Position numbers and translations under genes: made by a program. A stretch of DNA of 64,000 nucleotides from Verrucomicrobia bacterium Tous-C9LFEB (GTDB lineage Bacteria > Acidobacteriota > Terriglobia > Terriglobales > Acidobacteriaceae): contig CAJCIP010000052.1 in assembly GCA_903970445.1 (NCBI GenBank), forward strand, positions 1 to 64,000, written 5' to 3'. The notes under the pieces are model-generated. The model saw only the letters and a program-made list of their open reading frames with translations. It did not search any database and was not told where the DNA came from. Of the stretch, positions 18,638 through 26,457 are shown in pieces; position 1 is the stretch's first letter, and the number at the start of each line of letters is the position of its first letter.

Positions 18638-19489
18638 ATGGCGGACCAGATTCAGCAAAAGACGATCGACACTGGCGTCAATAGTGCGCCGGAGGCCTGG
18701 ATTAAGACGGAGCTTGCAAGGCATCCTCAACGTCCCTACCCCATGGATTACATCGAAGCGATCTTCACCGACTTCAGCGAGATGCACGGCGATCGTCACT
18801 TCGGGGATGATGCTGCGATGACAGCGGGCAAGGCCCGCTTCAGGGGTCAGCCTGTTATGGTCATTGGCAATCTGAAGGGCCGCAGCCTCAAAGAGCGGGT
18901 GCAACGGAAGTTCGGGTCGCCCGATCCCGAGGGCTATCGCAAGGCGTTACGAACGATGAAAGTCGCAGAGAAATTTGGACATCCCATCTTCACCTTTATC
19001 GACCTAGCGGGCGCGAACCCTGGGCTGGGTGCGGAAGAGCGCGGGCAAGGTGAGGCCATCGCGCGGAACCTGTTGGAGATGTCACGCCTGCGTGTTCCCA
19101 CAATCGCAACGATCACCGGTGAAGGGGGTTCGGGAGGCGCGCTTGCGTTAGCTGTCTCGGACAAGGTGTTGATGCTTGAGAACTCCATTTATTCCGTCAT
19201 CTCTCCTGAGGGCTGCGCGAGCATCATGTGGAAAGACGCGACCAAGAAGCAACAGGCTGCCGCGGCCCTGCGCTACACGGCTGAGGATGTGCGGAAGCTT
19301 GGCTGCGTTGATGACATCATTGCCGAGCCTGTGGGCGGCACACAGAACGACCCCGCTGAGGCAGCGCATCTGGTCTCAGGCAAGCTGGCTGAGTATCTGG
19401 ATGAGTTACAAGCAATGCCAATGGAAGAGATGCTTGCAAAGCGCTATGCCAAGTTCCGCAATATCGCACAGTTTTACGCGACGGCCTGA
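18638..19489 (+). CDS. accA: Acetyl-CoA carboxylase carboxyltransferase subunit alpha (short form)
   Basis: 283 residues from the ATG at 18638, preceded by GGGAGG. It transfers the carboxyl group from biotin to acetyl-CoA with AccD. Family hallmarks: HPQRPYPMDYIE, MHGDRHFGDDAA, GNLKGRS, PDPEGYRKALRTM, DLAGANPGLGAEERGQGEAIA, GEGGSGGALAL and the C-terminal carboxyltransferase region. Typical AccA is about 317-320 residues and starts with an N-terminal helical FEKP-type segment; that segment is missing here, and the upstream in-frame sequence does not supply it. Confidence 0.92.
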   Translation: MADQIQQKTIDTGVNSAPEAWIKTELARHPQRPYPMDYIEAIFTDFSEMHGDRHFGDDAAMTAGKARFRGQPVMVIGNLKGRSLKERVQRKFGSPDPEGYRKALRTMKVAEKFGHPIFTFIDLAGANPGLGAEERGQGEAIARNLLEMSRLRVPTIATITGEGGSGGALALAVSDKVLMLENSIYSVISPEGCASIMWKDATKKQQAAAALRYTAEDVRKLGCVDDIIAEPVGGTQNDPAEAAHLVSGKLAEYLDELQAMPMEEMLAKRYAKFRNIAQFYATA

Positions 19490-19512
19490 TCGCTGAAGGA
19501 GTTCGAGTCTCA

Positions 19513-20565
19513 TTGCCGACGCAAACCGAACTTCTCAGGCTGCCACGTCCTATGCAAGGAGCTCTCTTTCTCGCGGGACTTTTTTGGCTGGTCGCTGCAA
19601 AGTTCGCGTCTGAACACGCTGCCGCAGGCCTTGCGATCACACTGCACTTGATTGTCTTTCAACCTCTGCTCAGGGAATTCTTCTTTCTCTTTCTGCTTAT
19701 CGGCGGGTTTGCGGTGCTTCATTGGATCGCAACGCGTGATGGTAGCGTTCGCCTTTCCAACGCTCTTCCTGAGCGGGAGACAGCAAAACGCGAATGGATG
19801 GCCGGGGCGGCGCTCGGCTGGTGCATGCTGCTGGTCACGGTGCTGCCCATGGTCCTTCTTGGCGATCTTCATCCGCAGTTCTGGTTGGCTCCGCGCGCAT
19901 GGGGGATAACGCTGCTCTCGCTGCTCGCGCTCGCTGCGAGCTCTCTTGCGATCGAAGTGGCGTTTCGCGGCTATATTTTCCGTCGCCTGATTCTTGCAAT
20001 TGGCTCAGTTGCGGCGACTGTCGCGATGGCGCTGATATACGCGCTGTTCCTCAGTGTTCGCGCGGACGCCTCGTCACTCAGCTTTGTATTTCTCTTCCTC
20101 GAAGGCGTTCTGTTTGCACTCGCTTACCACCGGACGCATGCCCTCTGGCTGGGATGGGGTATGCGTTTTGCCTGGACTGCATCTATGACCGTGCTGTTTG
20201 GCTTGCCGATCCGCGGGTCTTTGGATTACGCCAGTCTAGTGGCGACGACGGCCTCTGGATCAAGATGGGTCACTGGCGGGATGTTCGGTCCAGACGCTTC
20301 GCTTCTTGGATCTGTTGTTGTAATGGCGGCGATGGTTCCGCTGTACGCTATCACGAAAGATTTTGCCTGGCATTACACATTTGCTCCGATCGTGCCTGCT
20401 GGGTACGCAGTGACGGTGCAGCCGCCCGCAGCTCACACAGCAATGGAGCAAAATGCCGCCGCGCCCGCGCCTGCTTCGCTCGTGCAGATCGCAAGTATCA
20501 CTCCGGCTGCGCCTTCTACCTTGCGCGAGATAGAAGAACACCTGCGAAGCAGAGCAGAGGATTGA
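19513..20565 (+). CDS. CPBP-family (CAAX protease/bacteriocin-processing-like) membrane protein, probably degenerate
   Basis: 350 residues from a TTG with AAGGAG 11 bases upstream. About eight membrane helices carry the CPBP core. The glutamate motif normally reads EExxxR but here is Ile147-Glu148-Val-Ala-Phe-Arg152-Gly, so the first Glu is lost. The later His motif appears as HALWLGWGMRFAW without the usual HxxxN. The C-terminal ~80 residues are cytosolic and Ala/Pro-rich. The fold is recognisable but protease activity is doubtful. It lies 23 bases after accA and may share its transcript. Confidence 0.7.
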   Translation: MPTQTELLRLPRPMQGALFLAGLFWLVAAKFASEHAAAGLAITLHLIVFQPLLREFFFLFLLIGGFAVLHWIATRDGSVRLSNALPERETAKREWMAGAALGWCMLLVTVLPMVLLGDLHPQFWLAPRAWGITLLSLLALAASSLAIEVAFRGYIFRRLILAIGSVAATVAMALIYALFLSVRADASSLSFVFLFLEGVLFALAYHRTHALWLGWGMRFAWTASMTVLFGLPIRGSLDYASLVATTASGSRWVTGGMFGPDASLLGSVVVMAAMVPLYAITKDFAWHYTFAPIVPAGYAVTVQPPAAHTAMEQNAAAPAPASLVQIASITPAAPSTLREIEEHLRSRAED

Positions 20566-20668
20566 TGTTCGTTTTCTCAACGTGAGCGGGGAGGCGGCTT
20601 CGACCGCAGGTTGCACAGGAACGCCAAGAAGGCGCACAATCCTCTCAATCCACCATTGAGGTGAAGTC

Positions 20669-21751
20669 ATGGGCCCTCGCACGTTGAGATCGCTGCTCAC
20701 TGTGAGTTGTGCATTGCTAGCTGTCCCGGCAATGCGGTCGCAGGTGTTCGTCGTCGGTATGAAGACAGCAACCAGCGACGTCGTCACAGATTTCCACCCT
20801 ACGCATATCGAAATTCCTGACAAGCCGCTCGACGAGCGAGGCCGTCTGGAGCTGATCCGCAACCTAGAGGCAGAGCAGGGCTTTGCGCATCGCGAGTTAC
20901 CGCTGGGAGCGGGTCTGACGCTAATAGCGAACGGAAATATGGCGCCAAGCGGGGATGCCTACAAGAAACTTCTCTATCAGAAGGGGCAGTCTGCAGCTGC
21001 CGGGGACAGGGTCGCGGTCACGGCACTGGAATTTAAGCCTGACCGGCTAGTCATCGATTTGAATGGCGGACCTTATGCGAAGCATCGCTTCTTGAGCCAT
21101 GTGCAAATCAATGATATCCAGTTGGCACAGCAAGGGCCTACAGCGACGGGTTGCCGAATCACGCTGATTTTTGAGGGCGGTCTGCGAGAAGTTACCGCCG
21201 CCGAAGTCAAAGCGCTCTTGGATCCGCTTGTGGATTTCCGCGCGAAGTCCAGCGAGGAAGCGTACGCCGACACGCTGGCTCCGAAAATAAAGGAAGCCAT
21301 TGAGGCGCACGAAATCTTAGTTGGCATGGATCGCCGGATGGTGCTGGCGTCTGTCGGCGCGCCGCATGACAAGCATCGCGAGCATTCATCCGCAGACGAT
21401 TCTGAAAGTGCATTGTACGAAGAGTGGATTTACGGAGAGCCACCGCAACCGACTAAATTTGTCAGATTTCAGCATGGAAGAGTAGTTCGGCTTGAGGTCG
21501 CAGCTCTAGGCAAACCGATCGAAGTCTTTGACAAGAATGAGTTGAGCAATGCGTCAGACCCGGTACTGCAGACAAGGAATGTCATGAACGGTGACGCGCA
21601 ACCGGGCCAAGAGATTGGTCATGGCACGGCCGCACCACCGACATTACGAAAGCCCGGTGAGGCTGCGCCAGATGCTCCAACGTCGATGGGCAAAGTGAAG
21701 CTACCCGCTGATACTCCGAATACTCCAAAGCAGTTCGCCGGCGAACGGTAG
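20669..21751 (+). CDS. Secreted protein of unknown function with a BamE/SmpA-like C-terminal domain
   Basis: 360 residues with GAGGTGA before the ATG and an N-terminal signal peptide ending near MRSQ. The central part (about 40-220) is unrecognised. Residues ~220-280 (ILVGMDRRMVLASVGAP, then YEEWIYGEPPQPTKFVRFQ and GRVVRLE) resemble the BamE/SmpA-OmlA fold, in which a helix-turn with G-x-P is followed by a WIYG strand. The tail is Pro/Asn-rich. No partner gene in the window explains it. Predicted periplasmic or envelope-associated. Confidence 0.65.
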   Translation: MGPRTLRSLLTVSCALLAVPAMRSQVFVVGMKTATSDVVTDFHPTHIEIPDKPLDERGRLELIRNLEAEQGFAHRELPLGAGLTLIANGNMAPSGDAYKKLLYQKGQSAAAGDRVAVTALEFKPDRLVIDLNGGPYAKHRFLSHVQINDIQLAQQGPTATGCRITLIFEGGLREVTAAEVKALLDPLVDFRAKSSEEAYADTLAPKIKEAIEAHEILVGMDRRMVLASVGAPHDKHREHSSADDSESALYEEWIYGEPPQPTKFVRFQHGRVVRLEVAALGKPIEVFDKNELSNASDPVLQTRNVMNGDAQPGQEIGHGTAAPPTLRKPGEAAPDAPTSMGKVKLPADTPNTPKQFAGER

Positions 21752-21956
21752 AAGGAGCATATGCCACTACGCGCAAGATGAACTCCCTGGAAGCCTTCGT
21801 GTAGAATAACGTTGAGCCTGCCTGGGCTCTGCTTCTCACGTTCCTGTTCGGCCAAGCCAAACGCCAGCCACAGTTATTCATACGTTGAAGTTGCGTGCTG
21901 GCTAGTACTGCATGCGTGTTCCGGGTGGCACAGACATTCGTTTGAGGAGATGACCG

Positions 21957-22136
21957 ATGGCCAAGATTGCAAAGACTGGCGACCGCAAGAAAATGATGGA
22001 CACGCAGAAGAGCACGGATTGTCCCAAATGCTCGAAGCCCACCCGGATTGTGAAGCGCGTGAAGGATCGCGAGCGCGGTATTCCAGGTGGCGTCTACATT
22101 TCCTGCTCAGCGTGCGATTTTTTCGAGAAGCTCTAG
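21957..22136 (+). CDS. 59-residue protein with two CxxC pairs (zinc-ribbon-like)
   Basis: This short gene has strong support. GAGGAG lies seven bases before the ATG, the protein is very basic in its first 20 residues, and a textbook terminator follows its TAG. It encodes CPKC (residues 22-25) and CSAC (50-53), separated by a Lys/Arg-rich stretch ending IPGGVY, and finishes DFFEKL. Four cysteines as two CxxC pairs indicate zinc binding, and the basic charge suggests contact with nucleic acid or ribosome. Function unknown. Confidence 0.8.
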   Translation: MAKIAKTGDRKKMMDTQKSTDCPKCSKPTRIVKRVKDRERGIPGGVYISCSACDFFEKL

Positions 22137-22154
22137 TCTCACCCTGTACCCCAC

Positions 22155-22183
22155 AAGACCCGTTCAAGCGAGCGGGTCTTTTT
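22155..22183 (+). terminator. Rho-independent terminator after the small Cys-pair gene
   Basis: AAGACCCG (22155-22162) pairs with CGGGTCTT (22173-22180) over 8 bp, followed by TTTTT ending at 22183. It lies 18 bases after the TAG at 22134-22136. Confidence 0.9.
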
Positions 22184-22307
22184 GCGCGTGTTCGCATTGC
22201 AAAAGGTTACGAGAATAATCCAACAAAAGTGTGTCAAAGGAGTCACGTCACCACTTGACGACTGTGTTCGCCGAGGCGCAGACTCCGTTTCGGTCGTAGG
22301 AAAAGAC

Positions 22308-23204
22308 ATGGCATCGAGCAGCATCGTTACACCGCACCAGAGTTCAGCTTGCACCCCGCATTACAACCGGCCAACCTTTCTGATGTGTCCGCCTGAATGG
22401 TACGGCGTCGACTATGTCATCAATCCCTGGATGGCAGGCAACATCAATCGCTCCTCGCGCGATTTGGCCTTTGCGCAGTGGAAGGGAATTCACAACGTAC
22501 TGCGCGGCATCGCCGATGTGCGCTTGCTACATCCTGAGCCTGGGTGCCCAGACATGGTATTTCTTGGACATGGTGCGCTCGTCCAGCACGGTGTGGCAGC
22601 GATAGCGAGCTTTCACCCGGCAGAACGTAGAGCAGAAACGCAGCATCTGCGCCGTTGGTTGGAGGAACAGGGCTTCCTGCTCTGGAGCACACCGCGTGAA
22701 ACGGCGTTTGAAGGCGAAGGTGATGTCACCTTCAACAACGACGGCAGCAAGTTGTGGGCTGGCCACGGAGTGCGCACCTGTCGCTCGGCGCATCGGCATA
22801 TCGCGGCAGCTTGGCATGTTCCGGTCACGTCGCTGCATCTTGTGGATCCACGTTTCTATCACCTGGATACATGTTTCACTCCGCTTTCGGGCGGGTTCCT
22901 GTTGTATTATCCCGCCGCGTTTGATCCCGCATCCTTGAGCGCGATCGAAGCCGAATATCCTACTGAGAAGCGAATCCCCGTAACCGAAGAGGATGCTATC
23001 CGGATGGCATGTTGCGCGCTCAACATCGGAAAGACAGTCTTTACCGGCGAGCTTAGTCGCGAACTGGGGCTGAGGCTTTTCAACTCCGGCTTCGACGTGG
23101 TGCAGCTTGAATTGAGCGAGTTCATTCGAGGTGGCGGGGGAGCCAAGTCGCTGACGTTACGTCTGAGCGACATGGCGGTCACGCATGGATTGGCAACTCA
23201 GTAA
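22308..23204 (+). CDS. DDAH/amidinotransferase-superfamily protein lacking the usual catalytic Cys
   Basis: 298 residues, start ATG at 22308 with AGGAAAA upstream. The pentein-fold pattern of dimethylarginine dimethylaminohydrolase-like proteins is clear: FLMCPPEWYGVDYVINPWM, DMVFLGHGALV, FEGEGDV, AGHGVRTCRSAH and YHLDTCFTPLSGGFLLYYP. In the family, the C-terminal GGG-x-x-Cys motif supplies the nucleophile. Here it reads GGGGAKS with Ser281 (TCG at 23148-23150). It may be inactive, use another residue, or belong to a subgroup with different chemistry. Possible substrates of active relatives are methylarginine, arginine or ornithine derivatives. Confidence 0.8.
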   Translation: MASSSIVTPHQSSACTPHYNRPTFLMCPPEWYGVDYVINPWMAGNINRSSRDLAFAQWKGIHNVLRGIADVRLLHPEPGCPDMVFLGHGALVQHGVAAIASFHPAERRAETQHLRRWLEEQGFLLWSTPRETAFEGEGDVTFNNDGSKLWAGHGVRTCRSAHRHIAAAWHVPVTSLHLVDPRFYHLDTCFTPLSGGFLLYYPAAFDPASLSAIEAEYPTEKRIPVTEEDAIRMACCALNIGKTVFTGELSRELGLRLFNSGFDVVQLELSEFIRGGGGAKSLTLRLSDMAVTHGLATQ

Positions 23205-23254
23205 CGAGCTCGGGCGGGCACCATTACCTCGTAGCATGTAACGAGGAGTCGCGA

Positions 23255-24097
23255 ATGGCCGACATACCAAGCAGGGGTCACAGAACGCCAGCTGTTCTTC
23301 TAACGATCGCCGGGTTCGACCCATCCAACGGGGCAGGGATTACTGCTGACCTGCAGGTCTTTGCGGCGCACGGCTTCTTTGGGACATCCGCCATCACAGC
23401 GCTCACAGTGCAGTCTACCCAGGGTGTCGCTGCGGTACACAGCGTGGCTCCTGAGGTCCTCCGGCATACCTTGGATCATTTGTTGTGTGATCTACCGCCC
23501 CACGGAATCAAGATAGGAATGCTGGGTAGCGCTGAGAATACATTGGCGATATGCGATTTCTTGCACGCGTTATCGGACATAGAGACTTGCCGAAACGTTC
23601 CAGTCATACTCGATCCGGTGCTCAGGTCAAGTTCCGGGACCGCCTTATTTACCCTTGAGTCGAGGGATGTACTAACGCGTGAACTTCTTCCATTAGTTTC
23701 ATGGATGACCCCTAACGTATCGGAAATGAAAGAGATCACCGGAGATGACCATGCAGCCAGCAATCGCGAGCAATGCCTTGCGATACTTGGCCGGCGCTTT
23801 CCAAATTTACAGATCATAGCGACGGGCGGGGACGAAGAGGGACACCCGACGGATTCATGGAGGTCGCTGGACGGACAAGTTCGTGACGTCCAAGGCAACC
23901 GCATAAATACAAAGTCCACGCACGGGACGGGTTGTGCATTCTCATCCGCCCTCCTGTGCCGCCTGGTGCAAGGCATGAAACCTGCTGAAGCCATTGTCGC
24001 CGCCAAAACATATGTGGAAGGCGCACTGCACCACGCGCCCGATGTTGGACATGGAACAGGGCCATTAGGTCTACTCTGGCCCCTTCAGCACTGCTAG
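23255..24097 (+). CDS. thiD: Hydroxymethylpyrimidine/phosphomethylpyrimidine kinase
   Basis: 280 residues, ribokinase-like fold. It phosphorylates HMP and HMP-P in thiamine biosynthesis. Signatures: TIAGFDPSNGAGITADLQVF (substrate site), GTSAITALTVQST, IKIGMLGS, DPVLRSSSGTALF, TPNVSEMKEITG and the anion-hole/catalytic THGTGCAFSSAL. Ten to twenty bases upstream of the thiS-like gene and co-oriented. The 50-base leader is too short for a TPP riboswitch. Confidence 0.94.
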   Translation: MADIPSRGHRTPAVLLTIAGFDPSNGAGITADLQVFAAHGFFGTSAITALTVQSTQGVAAVHSVAPEVLRHTLDHLLCDLPPHGIKIGMLGSAENTLAICDFLHALSDIETCRNVPVILDPVLRSSSGTALFTLESRDVLTRELLPLVSWMTPNVSEMKEITGDDHAASNREQCLAILGRRFPNLQIIATGGDEEGHPTDSWRSLDGQVRDVQGNRINTKSTHGTGCAFSSALLCRLVQGMKPAEAIVAAKTYVEGALHHAPDVGHGTGPLGLLWPLQHC

Positions 24098-24115
24098 GCT
24101 ATCGAGGTGGCCCTT

Positions 24116-24334
24116 TTGGTGAACATAAACGGACAGGCGAGAACGTTTGCCGAGCTTGCCTCTGGCGCGTCGCTCCAAGATTTGATTGTGACTCTGGGAT
24201 TGAAGGGGGATCGCATCGCTATAGAGCGGAATGGTGGCATTGTCACCAGGGACGAGCGGAGTCACACAGTTCTGGAGGACGGGGACAGGCTTGAAATCGT
24301 CCACTTCGTCGGAGGCGGTCGCTCAAACAGCTGA
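24116..24334 (+). CDS. thiS: ThiS sulfur carrier protein with a four-residue tail after Gly-Gly
   Basis: 72 residues from TTG at 24116 (giving M-V-N-I-N-G as in ThiS); a GTG at 24107 would add three residues. The beta-grasp protein has IAIERNGGIV and DGDRLEIVHFVGGG, very like B. subtilis ThiS. ThiS normally ends at the last glycine, which is adenylated and converted to the thiocarboxylate that feeds sulfur to thiazole. Here the frame continues with Arg-Ser-Asn-Ser before TGA, so the glycine is not terminal. thiG and thiF are not nearby. The protein would need trimming to function. Confidence 0.88.
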   Translation: MVNINGQARTFAELASGASLQDLIVTLGLKGDRIAIERNGGIVTRDERSHTVLEDGDRLEIVHFVGGGRSNS

Positions 24335-24606
24335 CTATACAGAATATCTGTTATCGGACGTAGAGCTGAACCGAGCCTTGCAGGTCTATTTACTGCCAAC
24401 TGCTGGTTCGCACCAAGGAGTGCGGTTGTCCGTTGGCGGGCTTCAAACCGGGGCCGAGCTTCTCAGTAGTAACGACCGATAGGGCGAAGCCGTTTGTGAT
24501 CGCGTTCCCCGCGTGAAGCGTCGAGCCCGATAGTCGAACGCTGTTTCACCTCTCCACCCCGTGAGAACGGCTGTGTTAAGCTTCAATAGTTGCTGCCCGC
24601 AACTGC

Positions 24607-24694
24607 GGAGAGATGGCCGAGTGGCTGAAGGCGCACGCTTGGAAAGCGTGTATACCGCAAGGTATCCAGGGTTCGAATCCCTGTCTCTCCGCCA
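24607..24694 (+). tRNA. tRNA-Ser (anticodon GGA), CCA encoded
   Basis: The acceptor stem GGAGAGA pairs with TCTCTCC (24684-24690), followed by discriminator G and encoded CCA. The anticodon stem CACGC/GCGTG encloses the loop TTGGAAA, with anticodon GGA at 24641-24643. The long class II variable arm (TATACC-GCAA-GGTAT) and the T arm CAGGG-TTCGAAT-CCCTG confirm tRNA-Ser reading UCC/UCU. Confidence 0.97.
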
Positions 24695-25047
24695 TTACAC
24701 TTACCAATTCAATTGCTCACCTCAGGCTTTTGGCATGCTTTCCTGCCTGGACCGAACCTCGCTTCAGAAAGGTGCGATCCTCCCGGGCTGTTTTATATCA
24801 CTCAGCCGTTACGGTTTGTTTCTTTTCGAGGGAAATCGTCCGCGACGACGAAAACGGGACGAAGGAGAAAGGAGATCGAAGAGGCCGCGTGGTTTGCGTG
24901 CCCGTAAGCGAGAGAAACGATCCAACCTAAAGACGAAGTCCAACACACAAGCCATTGTGAGAAATGCCTCGAAAGACTTGATATCGTGCTGCACTTTGCT
25001 CTGAGGACTTTGCGCGTCGGCAGTCCAAACATGCTCAATCGGGGTGC
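24695..25047. other. 353-base gap after tRNA-Ser with no supported gene
   Basis: Open frames here are short, start inside or next to the tRNA and show no domain pattern. No T-tailed hairpin or clear promoter was found. It may hold leader sequence for the following glycosyltransferase. Confidence 0.6.
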
Positions 25048-26457
25048 ATGAATACCGCTGAGCATTCGCGATCCATCAAGACCGGTTTAGGATGGAGCAG
25101 AAAGCAAAGTGTTGCTCCGCCGCCAGTTTGCATGCCCACCCTTGAACTGTCCATGATCGTGAAGAATGGCGCATCGGGCCTTGCACGGTGCCTTCTCAGC
25201 GTGCAAGGCGTGGTGGACCGCATCACGATTGGCGATACCGGCTCAACAGATGAGACAGAGCTGATCGCACGAGCCCATGGTGCACAAGTTTTTCCCGTAG
25301 AGTGGAAGAACAATTTTGCGATGGCTCGCAATGCCGTGCTGGCTCGGGCCACCTGCGATTGGGTACTCTTCCTCGACGCGGACGAGATGCTCGATGCCAA
25401 AGCTGTCGCCCAAATCCCGGCGCTGATCGATGACCAGAGCGTAGCGGCTTACGAAATCACGACGCGGAACTATGTTTTCGATCCCGGTTTTCGCTCGGGT
25501 GGTGAGCAGGCTCGGCCAAATGTGGATGACGAGCCTGAGACGGCCAATTTTCCTTTTTACTTCACGTCAAGCAACACTCGCTTGTTTCGGCGAGACCCAG
25601 GCATCTATTTTGAGCATTGCGTCCACGAGTCTGTAGCAGATCGCGTCGACGCGTTGCACCTTCAACGTGTACGCAGCGGCGTGTTGATTCACCATTTCGG
25701 ATATGTCGAAGACACGAAAGCTCGTCGCAAACAGAAGGAAAATCTTTATTACGATCTAGCACTAAGAAAGGTAAGTGAATGCAGCACCTTCGGTACCTAT
25801 CTTGGAGCTGGCATGGCGGAGCTCGATCATGCGAAGCGGGTTTCCACCGCATTGGAGTTCTTCAAGAAAGCGATCACACTGTCACCACAACAAGCAAGAG
25901 GTTGGCTCTATGCCGGTATCTGCTACACCCGCATTGGTCAGTACGCTGAAGCACTAAACATGATGCAGCGAGCGATCTGCTTGGACCCAACGAATGCTCT
26001 TTCCTTCAGTTCCTTAGGCGATATTCACTTTCAGAGTAAGGGGTACGTTGACGCTCACGTGGCCTACAGCCACGCAATGGATCTGCATGATGCTTCGCCA
26101 CTCACCCTTGCCAAACTTGGGGCTACCGATGTGCACCTTGGGCAGCATGTTCCTGGTATAGCGCGAATCAAAGCAGCCATCGACCGTTCTCCGAATGAAG
26201 CTGAACTGCTAGACATCTACGCGGCATCAGCTTTCTTGGCTGGGCGAGCAATAGAAGCGTGCGAAGCAGCAGAACGCCGTCTGTCTGCAGATGATGTGAC
26301 AGCTTTCAATTTTCTGCTTGCTGCGACGCTGCACGTGCACAGTAATTTAGAGCAGAAGGCGAAAGTTATTCTTCGATCAGGCCTTTTGCGGTTCCCTGAC
26401 GATCGCGAATTGCGCAACTTACTCGATTCTCTTCTATTAGCTGCCGAAACTTCCTAA
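25048..26457 (+). CDS. GT2 glycosyltransferase fused to TPR repeats
   Basis: 469 residues. The N-terminal GT2 domain (about 30-240) starts LSMIVKNGASGLARCL, then GDTGSTDET, the NNFAMARN motif and the DxD-type FLDADEM, ending with CVHESV and HHFGYV. The C-terminal half (about 255-465) is a chain of TPR-like helices (GWLYAGICYTRIGQYAEALNMMQRAI, SFSSLGDIHFQSKGYVDAHVAYSHAM). This GT2-TPR build occurs in enzymes that glycosylate proteins, including flagellins and peptides. It is the last gene before the flagellar island, so flagellin or another surface protein is a candidate acceptor, but that is inference. A start at 25132 is also possible. Confidence 0.8.
   Translation: MNTAEHSRSIKTGLGWSRKQSVAPPPVCMPTLELSMIVKNGASGLARCLLSVQGVVDRITIGDTGSTDETELIARAHGAQVFPVEWKNNFAMARNAVLARATCDWVLFLDADEMLDAKAVAQIPALIDDQSVAAYEITTRNYVFDPGFRSGGEQARPNVDDEPETANFPFYFTSSNTRLFRRDPGIYFEHCVHESVADRVDALHLQRVRSGVLIHHFGYVEDTKARRKQKENLYYDLALRKVSECSTFGTYLGAGMAELDHAKRVSTALEFFKKAITLSPQQARGWLYAGICYTRIGQYAEALNMMQRAICLDPTNALSFSSLGDIHFQSKGYVDAHVAYSHAMDLHDASPLTLAKLGATDVHLGQHVPGIARIKAAIDRSPNEAELLDIYAASAFLAGRAIEACEAAERRLSADDVTAFNFLLAATLHVHSNLEQKAKVILRSGLLRFPDDRELRNLLDSLLLAAETS

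Noticed and set aside
23205-23254. Possible TPP riboswitch before thiD
   Set aside because: The gap is only 50 bases and has no CTGAGA or thi-box words.
24561-25004. Open frames covering the tRNA-Ser region
   Set aside because: They run through the tRNA gene, have no domain pattern and no ribosome-binding site.
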